From Chromatiaceae bacterium (lineage in GTDB: Bacteria; Pseudomonadota; Gammaproteobacteria; Chromatiales; Chromatiaceae): a stretch of 64,000 bases of DNA. Under the pieces are notes generated by a model. That model did no database searches. It worked only from the letters and a program-made list of their open reading frames with translations, and had not been told where the DNA came from. The position numbers and the translations under genes were made by a program. The stretch is taken from positions 434,001 to 498,000 of the forward strand of contig JACKMT010000003.1 of the NCBI GenBank assembly GCA_024235255.1. Reading direction: 5' to 3'. Of the stretch, positions 1 through 8,700 are shown piece after piece; within the stretch, counting starts at the first letter, position 1, and every line of letters starts with the position of its first letter.

Positions 1-784
1 CCGCCGCATCGTCCAGCAGTTTGTGGCCGGAAGATTTTTTGACGTTGATCTCCTTTACGGACCCGTCCGGAAGCACTGCCACATGCAGGATCAGGTTACC
101 GAACAATCTATTTCTCCTGGCCTCATCGGGATAGTTGAGATTGCCGATTCTTTCGACTTTTTTGACCCACGCATCCAGATAACTGGCGTACTTGTACTCA
201 CGCGTGCTGGCGGTCAGTTTTTTATGTCGTTGCCATTTTGCGCGCGCCAAATTCTTACGGTCAAGCTCGGCGGTCAGCCGGTCGATTTCACGGCTGGTAC
301 TGGCCAATAACTGTGCGGCCGTCACCCTTTTCTGGGTAACTTCGATCGGTTTTTTTCGCTCGGCAATTACCACCCTCTTTTCTGCCGGTGTTGGGCGGCT
401 CAGCACTTCACGGGGTATGGGTGCGGCTGGTGATTCAGACGCCGGAGAGGGCTGTATTCGGGGAGCTACCTGCTCCGCCCGTTTTGGTGCGGGAGGATTT
501 ATCTGGGTGCTGGGTTTTACTATCTCCTTCTCCTCGCCACCGCCCTGCTGATTGGCCTGAGCCAGAAAATCCGCCTGTTCGGGTTTTTCCGTCGCGGCCG
601 GATTGCGGACAACCATGATCTCCAATGTGCGTTCCGATGACGGCTGTTTTACCGGTTTTTTGAACTCGAAGCCGACGCCAAGAATGACCATCGCATGCAG
701 CACCAGGGCTGCGAACAGGGTCAAGCCAAAACGATCCGTGGCGGATACTTCACTACGCTTGTTCATGAGTGAATCTGGCGTCAT
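1..784 (-). CDS. tonB: TonB family energy transducer (partial, 3' end outside window)
   Basis: TonB couples the proton motive force of the inner membrane to outer-membrane receptors through ExbB/ExbD. The reading frame runs off the left edge, so the last residues are missing. A single N-terminal membrane anchor covers about residues 19-40. It is followed by a proline-rich periplasmic linker containing INPPAPKR, then the C-terminal domain with NYPDEARR and SSGHKLLDDAA, a typical TonB_C pattern. An alternative ATG lies six codons downstream at 766; neither start has a strong ribosome binding site. It lies 130 bp downstream of gshB on the same strand, as in Pseudomonas. The specific receptor partner cannot be told from the sequence. 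Confidence 0.85.
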   Translation of the reverse strand, partial: MTPDSLMNKRSEVSATDRFGLTLFAALVLHAMVILGVGFEFKKPVKQPSSERTLEIMVVRNPAATEKPEQADFLAQANQQGGGEEKEIVKPSTQINPPAPKRAEQVAPRIQPSPASESPAAPIPREVLSRPTPAEKRVVIAERKKPIEVTQKRVTAAQLLASTSREIDRLTAELDRKNLARAKWQRHKKLTASTREYKYASYLDAWVKKVERIGNLNYPDEARRNRLFGNLILHVAVLPDGSVKEINVKKSSGHKLLDDAA

Positions 785-914
785 GTTCACCGGCTCAACC
801 CAGCCATTGCGTCAAGCGGTATTTTCGGCTCGTATCCTCCTCCGGCGCCGTGCCTGCATCGCCAAGTTCCGCGCGCTTGGCCGGGTCGCCGGCGCGGCCA
901 TGCTGCTGGTGCGC

Positions 915-1865
915 TCATCGCTGCAGTTTTTCCAGGATGCTGTCGAGTAGTTGGGCGCTGATATTCAGGTTGAACTGCGCATCTAGCTCTCTGATGCAGG
1001 TTGGGCTGGTGACATTGATCTCGGTGAGATAGTCGCCGATAACGTCGAGACCGGCAAACAGGATCGATTTTTGTCTGAGCACCGGCGCAACCTGCGCGGC
1101 GATCCAGTGGTCCCGCTCCGACAGAGGTATACCCACCCCTTTTCCGCCCACCGCAAGATTGCCCCGGTTTTCACCGGGTTTGGGGATGCGTGCCAAGGCG
1201 TATGGTACCGCCTCTCCGTCCACCATCAGTATGCGCTTGTCGCCGTCGCGGATCTCTGGAATAAAACGCTGCGCCATGGTGAATTTTCTGCCGTTTTCGG
1301 TGAGCGTCTCGATAATGACATTGAGATTGGGATCGTCGGCGTGTGCGCGAAAAATGGAGGCGCCACCCATTCCTCCGAGCGGTTTGACGATTGCCTCTCG
1401 GTACTTATTTACAAAACTGAGAACCTGTTCATGATTGCGGCTGACCAGCGTCTCGGGACAGCACTGCGGAAACCAACTGGTGAACAGCTTCTCGTTGCAG
1501 TCTCTCAGACTGGCTGGACTGTTTACCACAAGGCAGCCAAGTTTTTCTGCATTTTCAAGCAGATAGGTTGTGTATATATACTCCATGTCGAACGGCGGAT
1601 CCTTGCGCATCAGGATCACATCCAGCGCATCCAGCGGCGCTGTCCGCGTTTCGGCAAGGCTGAACCAGCCGTCCGGATTATCCGCCACAGTGAGTTTTTG
1701 CATGCTGGCGGATGTCCGGTTTTCGGACAGGAACAGATCTTTCTGCTGCATGTACCAGATATCCCAGCCGCGTCTCTGCGATTCAAGCAACATCGCAAAA
1801 GTGCTGTCTTTTTTAATGTTTATGGACGCTATTGGGTCCATCACAACGCCAAGGGAAATCTTCAT
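915..1865 (-). CDS. gshB: glutathione synthetase
   Basis: It ligates gamma-glutamylcysteine and glycine using ATP, the second step of glutathione synthesis in the cytoplasm. The 316-residue length equals the usual bacterial GshB. The N-terminus MKISLGVVMDPI, the ATP-grasp segment IVKPLGGMGGASIF and the metal-binding end GLDVIGDYLTEINVTSP are all family hallmarks. The gene is divergent from pilG across about 250 bp and is followed by tonB, the order seen in Pseudomonas. No truncation or unusual residue was seen. Confidence 0.96.
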   Translation of the reverse strand: MKISLGVVMDPIASINIKKDSTFAMLLESQRRGWDIWYMQQKDLFLSENRTSASMQKLTVADNPDGWFSLAETRTAPLDALDVILMRKDPPFDMEYIYTTYLLENAEKLGCLVVNSPASLRDCNEKLFTSWFPQCCPETLVSRNHEQVLSFVNKYREAIVKPLGGMGGASIFRAHADDPNLNVIIETLTENGRKFTMAQRFIPEIRDGDKRILMVDGEAVPYALARIPKPGENRGNLAVGGKGVGIPLSERDHWIAAQVAPVLRQKSILFAGLDVIGDYLTEINVTSPTCIRELDAQFNLNISAQLLDSILEKLQR

Positions 1866-2117
1866 ACCACTATAATACCTGAGGACGCCGATTTTGTCGG
1901 CGTGGCTGGGAAAGATCTTCCTTATTGCGGTCTATTCCCGTGCTTGCTATCGTCCTTAAAGAAAACTGTGCCCGAGCCGATAATTTTACCCGCAAATCCG
2001 GGTTCGGATCGCGCACCAGTCACAGTTATCCCGGAATAGTCGCACAGACAAATTTCTCCCTTCCAGTGGTGGTGCTGGCGATACGGAGCGTCGTAAATGA
2101 ATAGAGGAAACTAGAGA

Positions 2118-2519
2118 GTGGACAATGATCTCGATAGAGATGTCGCCGACCTGAAAGTCATGGTGATCGACGATAGCAAGACCATCCGGCGAACCGCAGA
2201 GCTGTTGTTAAAAAAGGCCGGATGCAACGTTATGACGGCAACCGACGGCTTTGAAGCTTTGGCACTTATCGCCGACGGCCGTCCGGATGTGATTTTCGTC
2301 GATATCATGATGCCGAGGCTCGATGGCTACCAAACCTGCGCATTGATAAAAAACAGTGAAGAGTTCAAGCATACGCCGGTGATCATGCTCTCATCAAAAG
2401 ACGGTCTGTTTGACCGGGCAAGGGGACGGATCGTGGGATCCGAGCAATATCTGACCAAACCGTTCACCAAAGATGAGCTATTAGGGGCAATTAGAAAACA
2501 TGCTTTGAAGGTGGCTTGA
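2118..2519 (+). CDS. pilG: PilG-type single-domain response regulator
   Basis: A stand-alone receiver domain of 133 residues that takes phosphate from the ChpA kinase to control pilus extension. Acidic pocket D18/D19, phosphoacceptor D62 in VDIMMPRLDG and K114 in YLTKPF are all in place, so it should be phosphorylatable. There is no output domain. The start is GTG, with GAGGAAA about 10 bases upstream; no in-frame ATG exists near the N-terminus. It is the first gene of the Pil-Chp operon, 51 bp ahead of pilH. Assignment to PilG rather than another CheY rests on gene order and on the N-terminal DLKVMVIDDSKTIRR. Confidence 0.93.
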   Translation: MDNDLDRDVADLKVMVIDDSKTIRRTAELLLKKAGCNVMTATDGFEALALIADGRPDVIFVDIMMPRLDGYQTCALIKNSEEFKHTPVIMLSSKDGLFDRARGRIVGSEQYLTKPFTKDELLGAIRKHALKVA

Positions 2520-2570
2520 TCGGTAGAAACGGCCATGCATGTTCAGAAAAAATAGTTGAACGGTCAGTAA

Positions 2571-3008
2571 ATGAGAAGATTTTTTAAACGAAACAAGCCG
2601 GATTTGCAGCTGCACGACCCCGTGCTGCAGACAGACGGAACGCCGGTAACCATACTAATCGTAGACGATTCGCCGACCGAAACGCATATCCTGAAGGGTA
2701 TTCTTGAGCGCGGCGGTTACCGGGTCATTACCGCGGATAACGGAGAGCGCGGAGTGAGTACCGCGAAAGCGGCTAACCCCAACCTCATTCTGATGGATGT
2801 CGTAATGCCCGGGCTCAACGGTTTTCAGGCTACCAGACAGCTGAGTCAATCGCCGGAAACCGCCGATATCCCGATCATCATGGTCTCAACCAAGGGGCAG
2901 GAGACCGATCGGGCCTGGGGGATGCGCCAGGGCGCCAGAGATTATGTGGTTAAGCCGGTATCGCCCGACGAACTCCTGGACAAGATCAGTGTGGTGTTAA
3001 ATGTCTGA
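2571..3008 (+). CDS. pilH: PilH-type single-domain response regulator
   Basis: The second CheY-like regulator of the Pil-Chp system. In Pseudomonas PilH opposes PilG, acting as a phosphate sink or favouring pilus retraction. The 145 residues hold a basic N-terminal extension of about 25 residues (MRRFFKRNKP), acidic residues D32/D33, phosphoacceptor D76 in LMDVVMPGLNG and K128 in YVVKPV. Its last codons overlap the pilI start by 8 bp, which suggests translational coupling. No DNA-binding domain is present. Confidence 0.92.
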   Translation: MRRFFKRNKPDLQLHDPVLQTDGTPVTILIVDDSPTETHILKGILERGGYRVITADNGERGVSTAKAANPNLILMDVVMPGLNGFQATRQLSQSPETADIPIIMVSTKGQETDRAWGMRQGARDYVVKPVSPDELLDKISVVLNV

Positions 3009-3555
3009 GCAAACATTGATTTCATCCCGGGAACTGATTTCGCAGCTTAGGGATATGGAGCTGCGCAGCGGTATCAGGCAGGACAAACTGCCGCAGCAGG
3101 ATGAGGCCAACACGCTCTGGGACGGAATTGCCTTCAATCTGATGTCCACACCGGTGGTTGCACAACTGGGCGATATCAGGGAGATACTCAACCTGCCATC
3201 ATCGATCACACACGTACCCGGGACGCGCAGCTGGATGCTGGGTATCGCCAATATCCGCGGTAACCTGCTGCCGATAACCGACCTGCAGGTGTTTCTGGGG
3301 GGTAAGCCTGTTGCCATCGGCAAGCGCAGTCGGGTGCTGGTCATCGAGCATGAAGGCGCGCGCGCCGGCTTACTGGTTGGGGGCGTTCAGGGGATTCTGC
3401 ATTTCAAACCGGATCAACGGATTACCGATCATGTGATTGCCGGATCTTTGGCAAAATATTGCAGGGAGGCTTTTACGGTGGCCAAGGAGACCTGGCCGGT
3501 TTTCAATGTCAGGTTACTGGCTGAAGACGCCGAGTTCCAGATGGCCTCAGTCTGA
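3001..3555 (+). CDS. pilI: PilI CheW-like coupling protein
   Basis: A CheW-domain scaffold that should link the receptor PilJ to the kinase ChpA at the inner membrane. The 184 residues carry the CheW fold from about residue 40, with PGTRSWMLGIANIRGNLLPI followed by TDLQVFLGG, the core receptor-contact motif. The N-terminal 35 residues are charged and specific to the PilI group. It starts inside the end of pilH and is followed by pilJ after 84 bp. Confidence 0.92.
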   Translation: MSEQTLISSRELISQLRDMELRSGIRQDKLPQQDEANTLWDGIAFNLMSTPVVAQLGDIREILNLPSSITHVPGTRSWMLGIANIRGNLLPITDLQVFLGGKPVAIGKRSRVLVIEHEGARAGLLVGGVQGILHFKPDQRITDHVIAGSLAKYCREAFTVAKETWPVFNVRLLAEDAEFQMASV

Positions 3556-3639
3556 GCCTGACTTTGCAACCACCTGACGCCTGAAATTTCAAACGAATGA
3601 TTCAAAACGATACAAAGCCCTCTGGGGAGAATATCTGAA

Positions 3640-5688
3640 ATGAATAGACAGTCTGCACAAGGAGCTGGCAGCAAAACCGCCTCCAAAACGCCTATTGTAA
3701 TTTTGTCCTTGGCTCTACTGTTCACAATTGGGCTGCTGGTAGCGCTGATCGTGCATGTTGCCAAACAGTCGAACTACGAAGATCAGTACCTGTTAAAGGC
3801 GGCAGAACAGCGGGTGGTGTCTCAGAAAATCGAAAAAAGTGCATTGGCGGCAACAGCGGGTAAGCAAGCGGGTTTCGTTGAGTTGGGCGCGTCGCGGGAC
3901 CAATTCGAACGACTGGTCAACGAATTGAAAGTCGGTGTGCCAGCACTGGATTTGCCCCCGCTGCCGGCGGAAGTCAAAGCCCAACTGGAGGTGCTGGACA
4001 ACGCCTGGAAACTGCTTAGGCAGAATGCTGATGATATTCTTTCCAGCCAACAGTCGGTGGTTTCGGTGAGCGAACTGGTTGGCAGGATTTCCGGGCAGAT
4101 CCCGCGCCTGGAAGAACGCTCCGACGAATTGGTTGCCAGGTTGATCGAAAGTGATGCGAATGCCGTGCTGGTGGCGCTTGCAGCGGAACAGCTGATGCTC
4201 GCTGAGCGCATCGATAAAAACGTCGCCGCAGTATTGCTGGGTGGCTCGGCCACGGAAGCGGCCATCAACCGGTTCAGCGAAGATATGGCGCGTTTTCAGC
4301 AACTGTTGGAAAGGATGCAGGGCGGCAGTGCAGAGTCCGGTGCAGAACTGACACAAAATGCCGGTGTCGTGCAGAAACTGGCTGAACTGAACGATCTGTT
4401 TCGTGTGGTCCGCGATGATATATCGCAGATTAACGAATCTGTCCCGCTATTGCAGCCAGCATTGAAAGCGATTAAGCAGGTCAGCGAAAACTCGGAGCGT
4501 GTCAATGTAGCTGCCTCCGAGCTGATTGTCGCCCTGGGTGACGGTCCCGGTAGATTCAGCATCGCCGGATTGAAGGCGGGACCGCTTATGGTTGCCGCGG
4601 TCAGCATCGTCAGTGCGCTGCTTCTGCTCTCGATTATGGTGCTTCAGATCAACAACTCGAAGCGCCGGGAGGCGGAGAGCAAGCAACAGAATGAACGCAA
4701 CCAGCAGGCGATTCTGCGGCTGCTTGATGAGATGGGCGACCTGGCGGACGGTGACCTGACCGTGACCGCGACGGTTACAGAAGATGTCACAGGCGCGATT
4801 GCAGACTCCATTAACTACGCGATCGAGGCGCTGCGCTCGCTGGTGACGACCATCAACCAGACCGCGATCAAAGTCTCCAATTCAGCCCAGGAGAGCCGTG
4901 CCACGGCGATGCATCTGGCGGAAGCCAGTGATCACCAGGCGGAACAACTGGTCTCCACCACATATTCGATAAAAGAGATGACACTGGCGATGGATCAGAT
5001 GGCGGCAGATGCCACCGAGTCTTCCGAAATCGCGCAGCGTTCGGTTGAGATTGCAGCAAAAGGCGCCAGTACCGTGCGCCATGCTATTCAGGGCATGGAT
5101 ACCATTCGCGAACAGATTCAGGAGACCTCGAAGCGCATCAAGCGGTTGGGCGAGAGTTCGCAGGAGATTGGCGATATCGTCGAGCTGATCGACGATATCG
5201 CCGATCAGACCAATATTCTTGCGCTGAATGCGGCAATGCAGGCCGCGATGGCGGGTGAGGCGGGACGTGGTTTTGCGGTGGTCGCGGATGAAGTGCAACG
5301 CCTTGCGGAGCGCTCAAGTAACGCCACCAAACAGATCGAGGCACTGGTAAAGACGATCCGTGCGGACACCAACGAAGCGGTAAGCTCGATGGAGAACACC
5401 ACGCGCGATGTCGTCTACGGCGCCAAGTTGTCGGAAGATGCCGGTGAAGCGCTGAAGGAGATTGAGAACGTATCCCAGCATATCTCGGAACGCATCAGCA
5501 CTGTTGCGGCATCGGCTCAGAAACAGTCCAACTCAGCCGGGCGAATCGATCAGACGATGGGTGTTATCAGAGAGATAACCACACAAACCTCGGACAGTAC
5601 CAGCCAGACAGCCGCCTCGATCGGCGTTCTGGCGGATCTTGCAGAGGAGCTGCAACATTCGGTATCCGGTTTCCGCCTGCCAAAATGA
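3640..5688 (+). CDS. pilJ: PilJ methyl-accepting chemotaxis protein
   Basis: The membrane receptor of the Pil-Chp pathway. Of 682 residues, about 18-40 and 313-336 are membrane helices that enclose a helical periplasmic part of about 270 residues, matching PilJ-type double sensing domains. A HAMP segment follows, then a long coiled coil whose tip near residue 519 reads DIADQTNILALNAAMQAA. As in Pseudomonas PilJ the tip has NAAMQAAMAGEAGRGF instead of the usual NAAIEAARAGEQGRGF. GGGGAGA lies 10 bases before the ATG. No methyltransferase or methylesterase gene accompanies it here, so how it adapts is unclear. Confidence 0.94.
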   Translation: MNRQSAQGAGSKTASKTPIVILSLALLFTIGLLVALIVHVAKQSNYEDQYLLKAAEQRVVSQKIEKSALAATAGKQAGFVELGASRDQFERLVNELKVGVPALDLPPLPAEVKAQLEVLDNAWKLLRQNADDILSSQQSVVSVSELVGRISGQIPRLEERSDELVARLIESDANAVLVALAAEQLMLAERIDKNVAAVLLGGSATEAAINRFSEDMARFQQLLERMQGGSAESGAELTQNAGVVQKLAELNDLFRVVRDDISQINESVPLLQPALKAIKQVSENSERVNVAASELIVALGDGPGRFSIAGLKAGPLMVAAVSIVSALLLLSIMVLQINNSKRREAESKQQNERNQQAILRLLDEMGDLADGDLTVTATVTEDVTGAIADSINYAIEALRSLVTTINQTAIKVSNSAQESRATAMHLAEASDHQAEQLVSTTYSIKEMTLAMDQMAADATESSEIAQRSVEIAAKGASTVRHAIQGMDTIREQIQETSKRIKRLGESSQEIGDIVELIDDIADQTNILALNAAMQAAMAGEAGRGFAVVADEVQRLAERSSNATKQIEALVKTIRADTNEAVSSMENTTRDVVYGAKLSEDAGEALKEIENVSQHISERISTVAASAQKQSNSAGRIDQTMGVIREITTQTSDSTSQTAASIGVLADLAEELQHSVSGFRLPK

Positions 5689-5762
5689 TGCGGAATGCGG
5701 TGCTTTAATCAGGTGCAAAAGCATTCAGCCTGTTGTCACTGTTAAGGAGTTGAGAACCCGCA

Positions 5763-8700
5763 ATGAGGGATGCCCACGACCATAGCAAGCTAAAATGGAT
5801 AAGAACTGAGCTCGACTCGCTGCTCAGCCAGTCCAGCCGCGCTTTAGAGGACTATGCCGAGGGCATTGGTGGTAAGGAGCTGATCGGCGACTGTATCGAG
5901 AAGCTGCATCAGGTGCGCGGTACGCTGCAGCTGATGCAACTTTACGGCGCGGCCATGCTGGCCGAGGAGATGGAGATGCTTGCCATCGCCATCCGCGAAG
6001 ATCAGGTCAATCAACAGGAAGCCGCCACCGAGACGCTGATGCTCGGTCTGGTCCACCTTCCCTCCTATCTGGAGAAGCTCGAACGAGGTGCGCGCGACAT
6101 TCCGCTGCTGGTGTTGCCGATGCTTAACGAGCTGCGCGCCGCGCGTGATGCATCTCTGCTTTCCGAGGTAGCGCTGTTTGCCCCGGAGCTTGAGCAGATT
6201 CTGGGATCCGACAAGATTGTCGGCAGTGCCAATCCGGAGCTGCAGGAGCTGGCCCGCCGGCTGCGGTTGAAATATCACCAGGGCCTGATCAAGTGGTACC
6301 GCGAGATGGATGTCGACGATGGGCTGAAAACCATCGGATCGGTGCTTTCCGAGCTGTCGCAGCATGCCGGAACGGATAAGGTCAGTCGTCTGTTTAAAGC
6401 GGGATGGGCGGTTACCGAAGGTTTGCGCGAGGAGGGGGGGAGCAAGCCCGGCTTTGCCTTTAAAGAGCTGTTTGGCAAGCTCGATAGGGAGCTCAAACGC
6501 ATTATCGACGTCGGTGAAGAGATCGCGGCAGAAGCACCGACCAACGAATTGCTGAAAAATTTTCTCTATTACGTCGCGAGTTCCAGCTCCGAAATTCCGC
6601 TGCTCAATGAGATTCGCCAGGAGTTTGGCCTCAAGCAGGGCTTTTTCAGCAAGGAGGAGATCAATCTGGAGCGGGAGTCGCTGCAGGCTTTTGACCAGGA
6701 CCTGTTAGGTTCGCTGCGTATCGCCATCGGTGCGGATCTCACCGCGATCAAGGATGGACTGGATCTATTTATCCGCAGCGCCGAAAACGACGTTGCCCGC
6801 CTGCGTGAGCTTGAAGTGCCAACGCGTAAGGTGGCTGACACGCTGGGTATGATCGGACAGGGGGCGCTCAGAGAGCGTCTCAAGCGTCAGGCAGACTGGT
6901 TGAAATCTCTGGCTGATCCGGAGTCGCGGGTCGATGAGCAGATGCTTATGTCGATGGCCGGGGACATTCTCTTCATTGAGACTTCGCTCGACAATCTCGC
7001 TTCTCTCAAGCAGAAATCAAGCCGTGCCGGAACAGGCGGGGCTGATGATGCGCGTCTGCTTCCGGAGGGGGAGTTTGAGAAACTGACCGACTCGGTAATG
7101 CACGAAGCTGAAGTGGACATGGCAAAGAATAGAGATGCCATCATTAATTATATCAACGGTCCCCAGACACCCGAACTGCTCGAAGAGGTGCCGGCACGGT
7201 TCAGAACGGTCGCCGGCGCCTTCACCATTATGAATCAGACGCAGGCCTCCAACCTGCTACATGCCCTGTCGCGATTTGTGGAAAAGACGCTGCTCGTCGG
7301 CGGCGAGTTGCCGCCCGCAGAAGACCTGAATCGTTTCGCCGACGCCATGACTTCGGTTGAGTATTTCATGGAAGGCGTGACAGAAGGGCGTGGGGTGCAG
7401 CCGGAAATTCTGCAGATTGCGGAAAAGGCACTTATTGAATTGGGTGTACTCGATGCACCTGAATCGGCGGCAGATGTGGCGGGCGCTGCAGAGGATTCTG
7501 AACCGGCCACGGCATCGGCAGCAGCGGATGAAGCTGCGTCATTCCAGGTGGAACCGGTGTTGGTATTGGAGGCAGCGGAAGCCGGAGAGGGACCCGTCGA
7601 AATGGCTGCCGGAGCGGCAGCCGTGGATGAAATAGACCCGGAAATCCTGGAGATCTTTCTGGAGGAGGCAACGGAAGAGCTCGATAATATCCAGACCTAT
7701 CTTCCGCGTTGGTGCAGCGACACACAGGACAGTGAGGCGCTGACAACCACGCGTCGATCCTTCCATACGTTGAAAGGGAGCGGTCGGTTGGTGGGAGCGG
7801 CGCTCATCGGTGAATTCGCGTGGTCGATCGAAAACCTGTTGAACCGCGTTATCGAAAAAACCGTCGAGGTGTCTGCCGATCTGGTTGCACTGTTGCAGGA
7901 GGCCAAAGAGGTGCTGCCGCGGCTGATCGAGAATCAGCGCTCCGGTTCCTCCGTTGGCGACGGCGTCGAGTCGTTGATGGCGCGAGCCTTTGACCTGGCC
8001 GGTGGTGGGATGCCGCGACCGGAAACGGTGCCCGCTTTCCCCCAAGAAACAGCCGGGTTGCCCGATGCAGAGCAGATTGAGTCGCCGGCCGACGCTTTCG
8101 CTTCGGCCGGGCTGGAAACCGAGTGGCCGGAGCAGGCGCCGGATGATCTGGGCGGATTGGCCATGGACGAAGAGCTGGCCGATATCTATCTACCTGAAAC
8201 GCGTGGTCATATTGAGGAGTTGAACGGATTCATCAATGACTGCCGGCAGGATCCGGATAAATGTGATCTGAAAGGAGCCGGTATTTCACGCGCGCTGCAC
8301 ACCCTGCACGGAAGTGCCGAGATGGCAGACGTTGAGTCAATTGCGGAGGTAAGTGCTGCGCTCGAGTCCTTTATCAAGGAGTTGATTGCGTCCGACAACA
8401 GGCTGGCGGACGAATCGGTGCTGTCGCTTATCGAAGAGTGCTCCGCATGTTTCTCCGCAATCCTGAACGCGATCAATCGTCCGGATGGCGTGCTGCCCGA
8501 TTGGGAGTCGCTGCTGGACCGGATAGATGAGCAGGCGCAAGCGCAGATGGCCGCCGCAGCAGTCGAGACGGTGCCGCAAGCGGAGCAGCTGGAAGCTCAG
8601 GAAGATGAATTGCAGCTTACCGCTCCAGTCGAGGAATCGGTCAGCGAGGTGGATGTCGTCAGGCTGCCGACCCAGCGGGAAGTTAAAGCACCGGCCGTCT

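Noticed and set aside
1071..2039. Long plus-strand open frame of 322 codons opposite gshB
   Set aside because: It is antisense to a clear glutathione synthetase and its product has no domain-like pattern; it arises from GC-biased codons.
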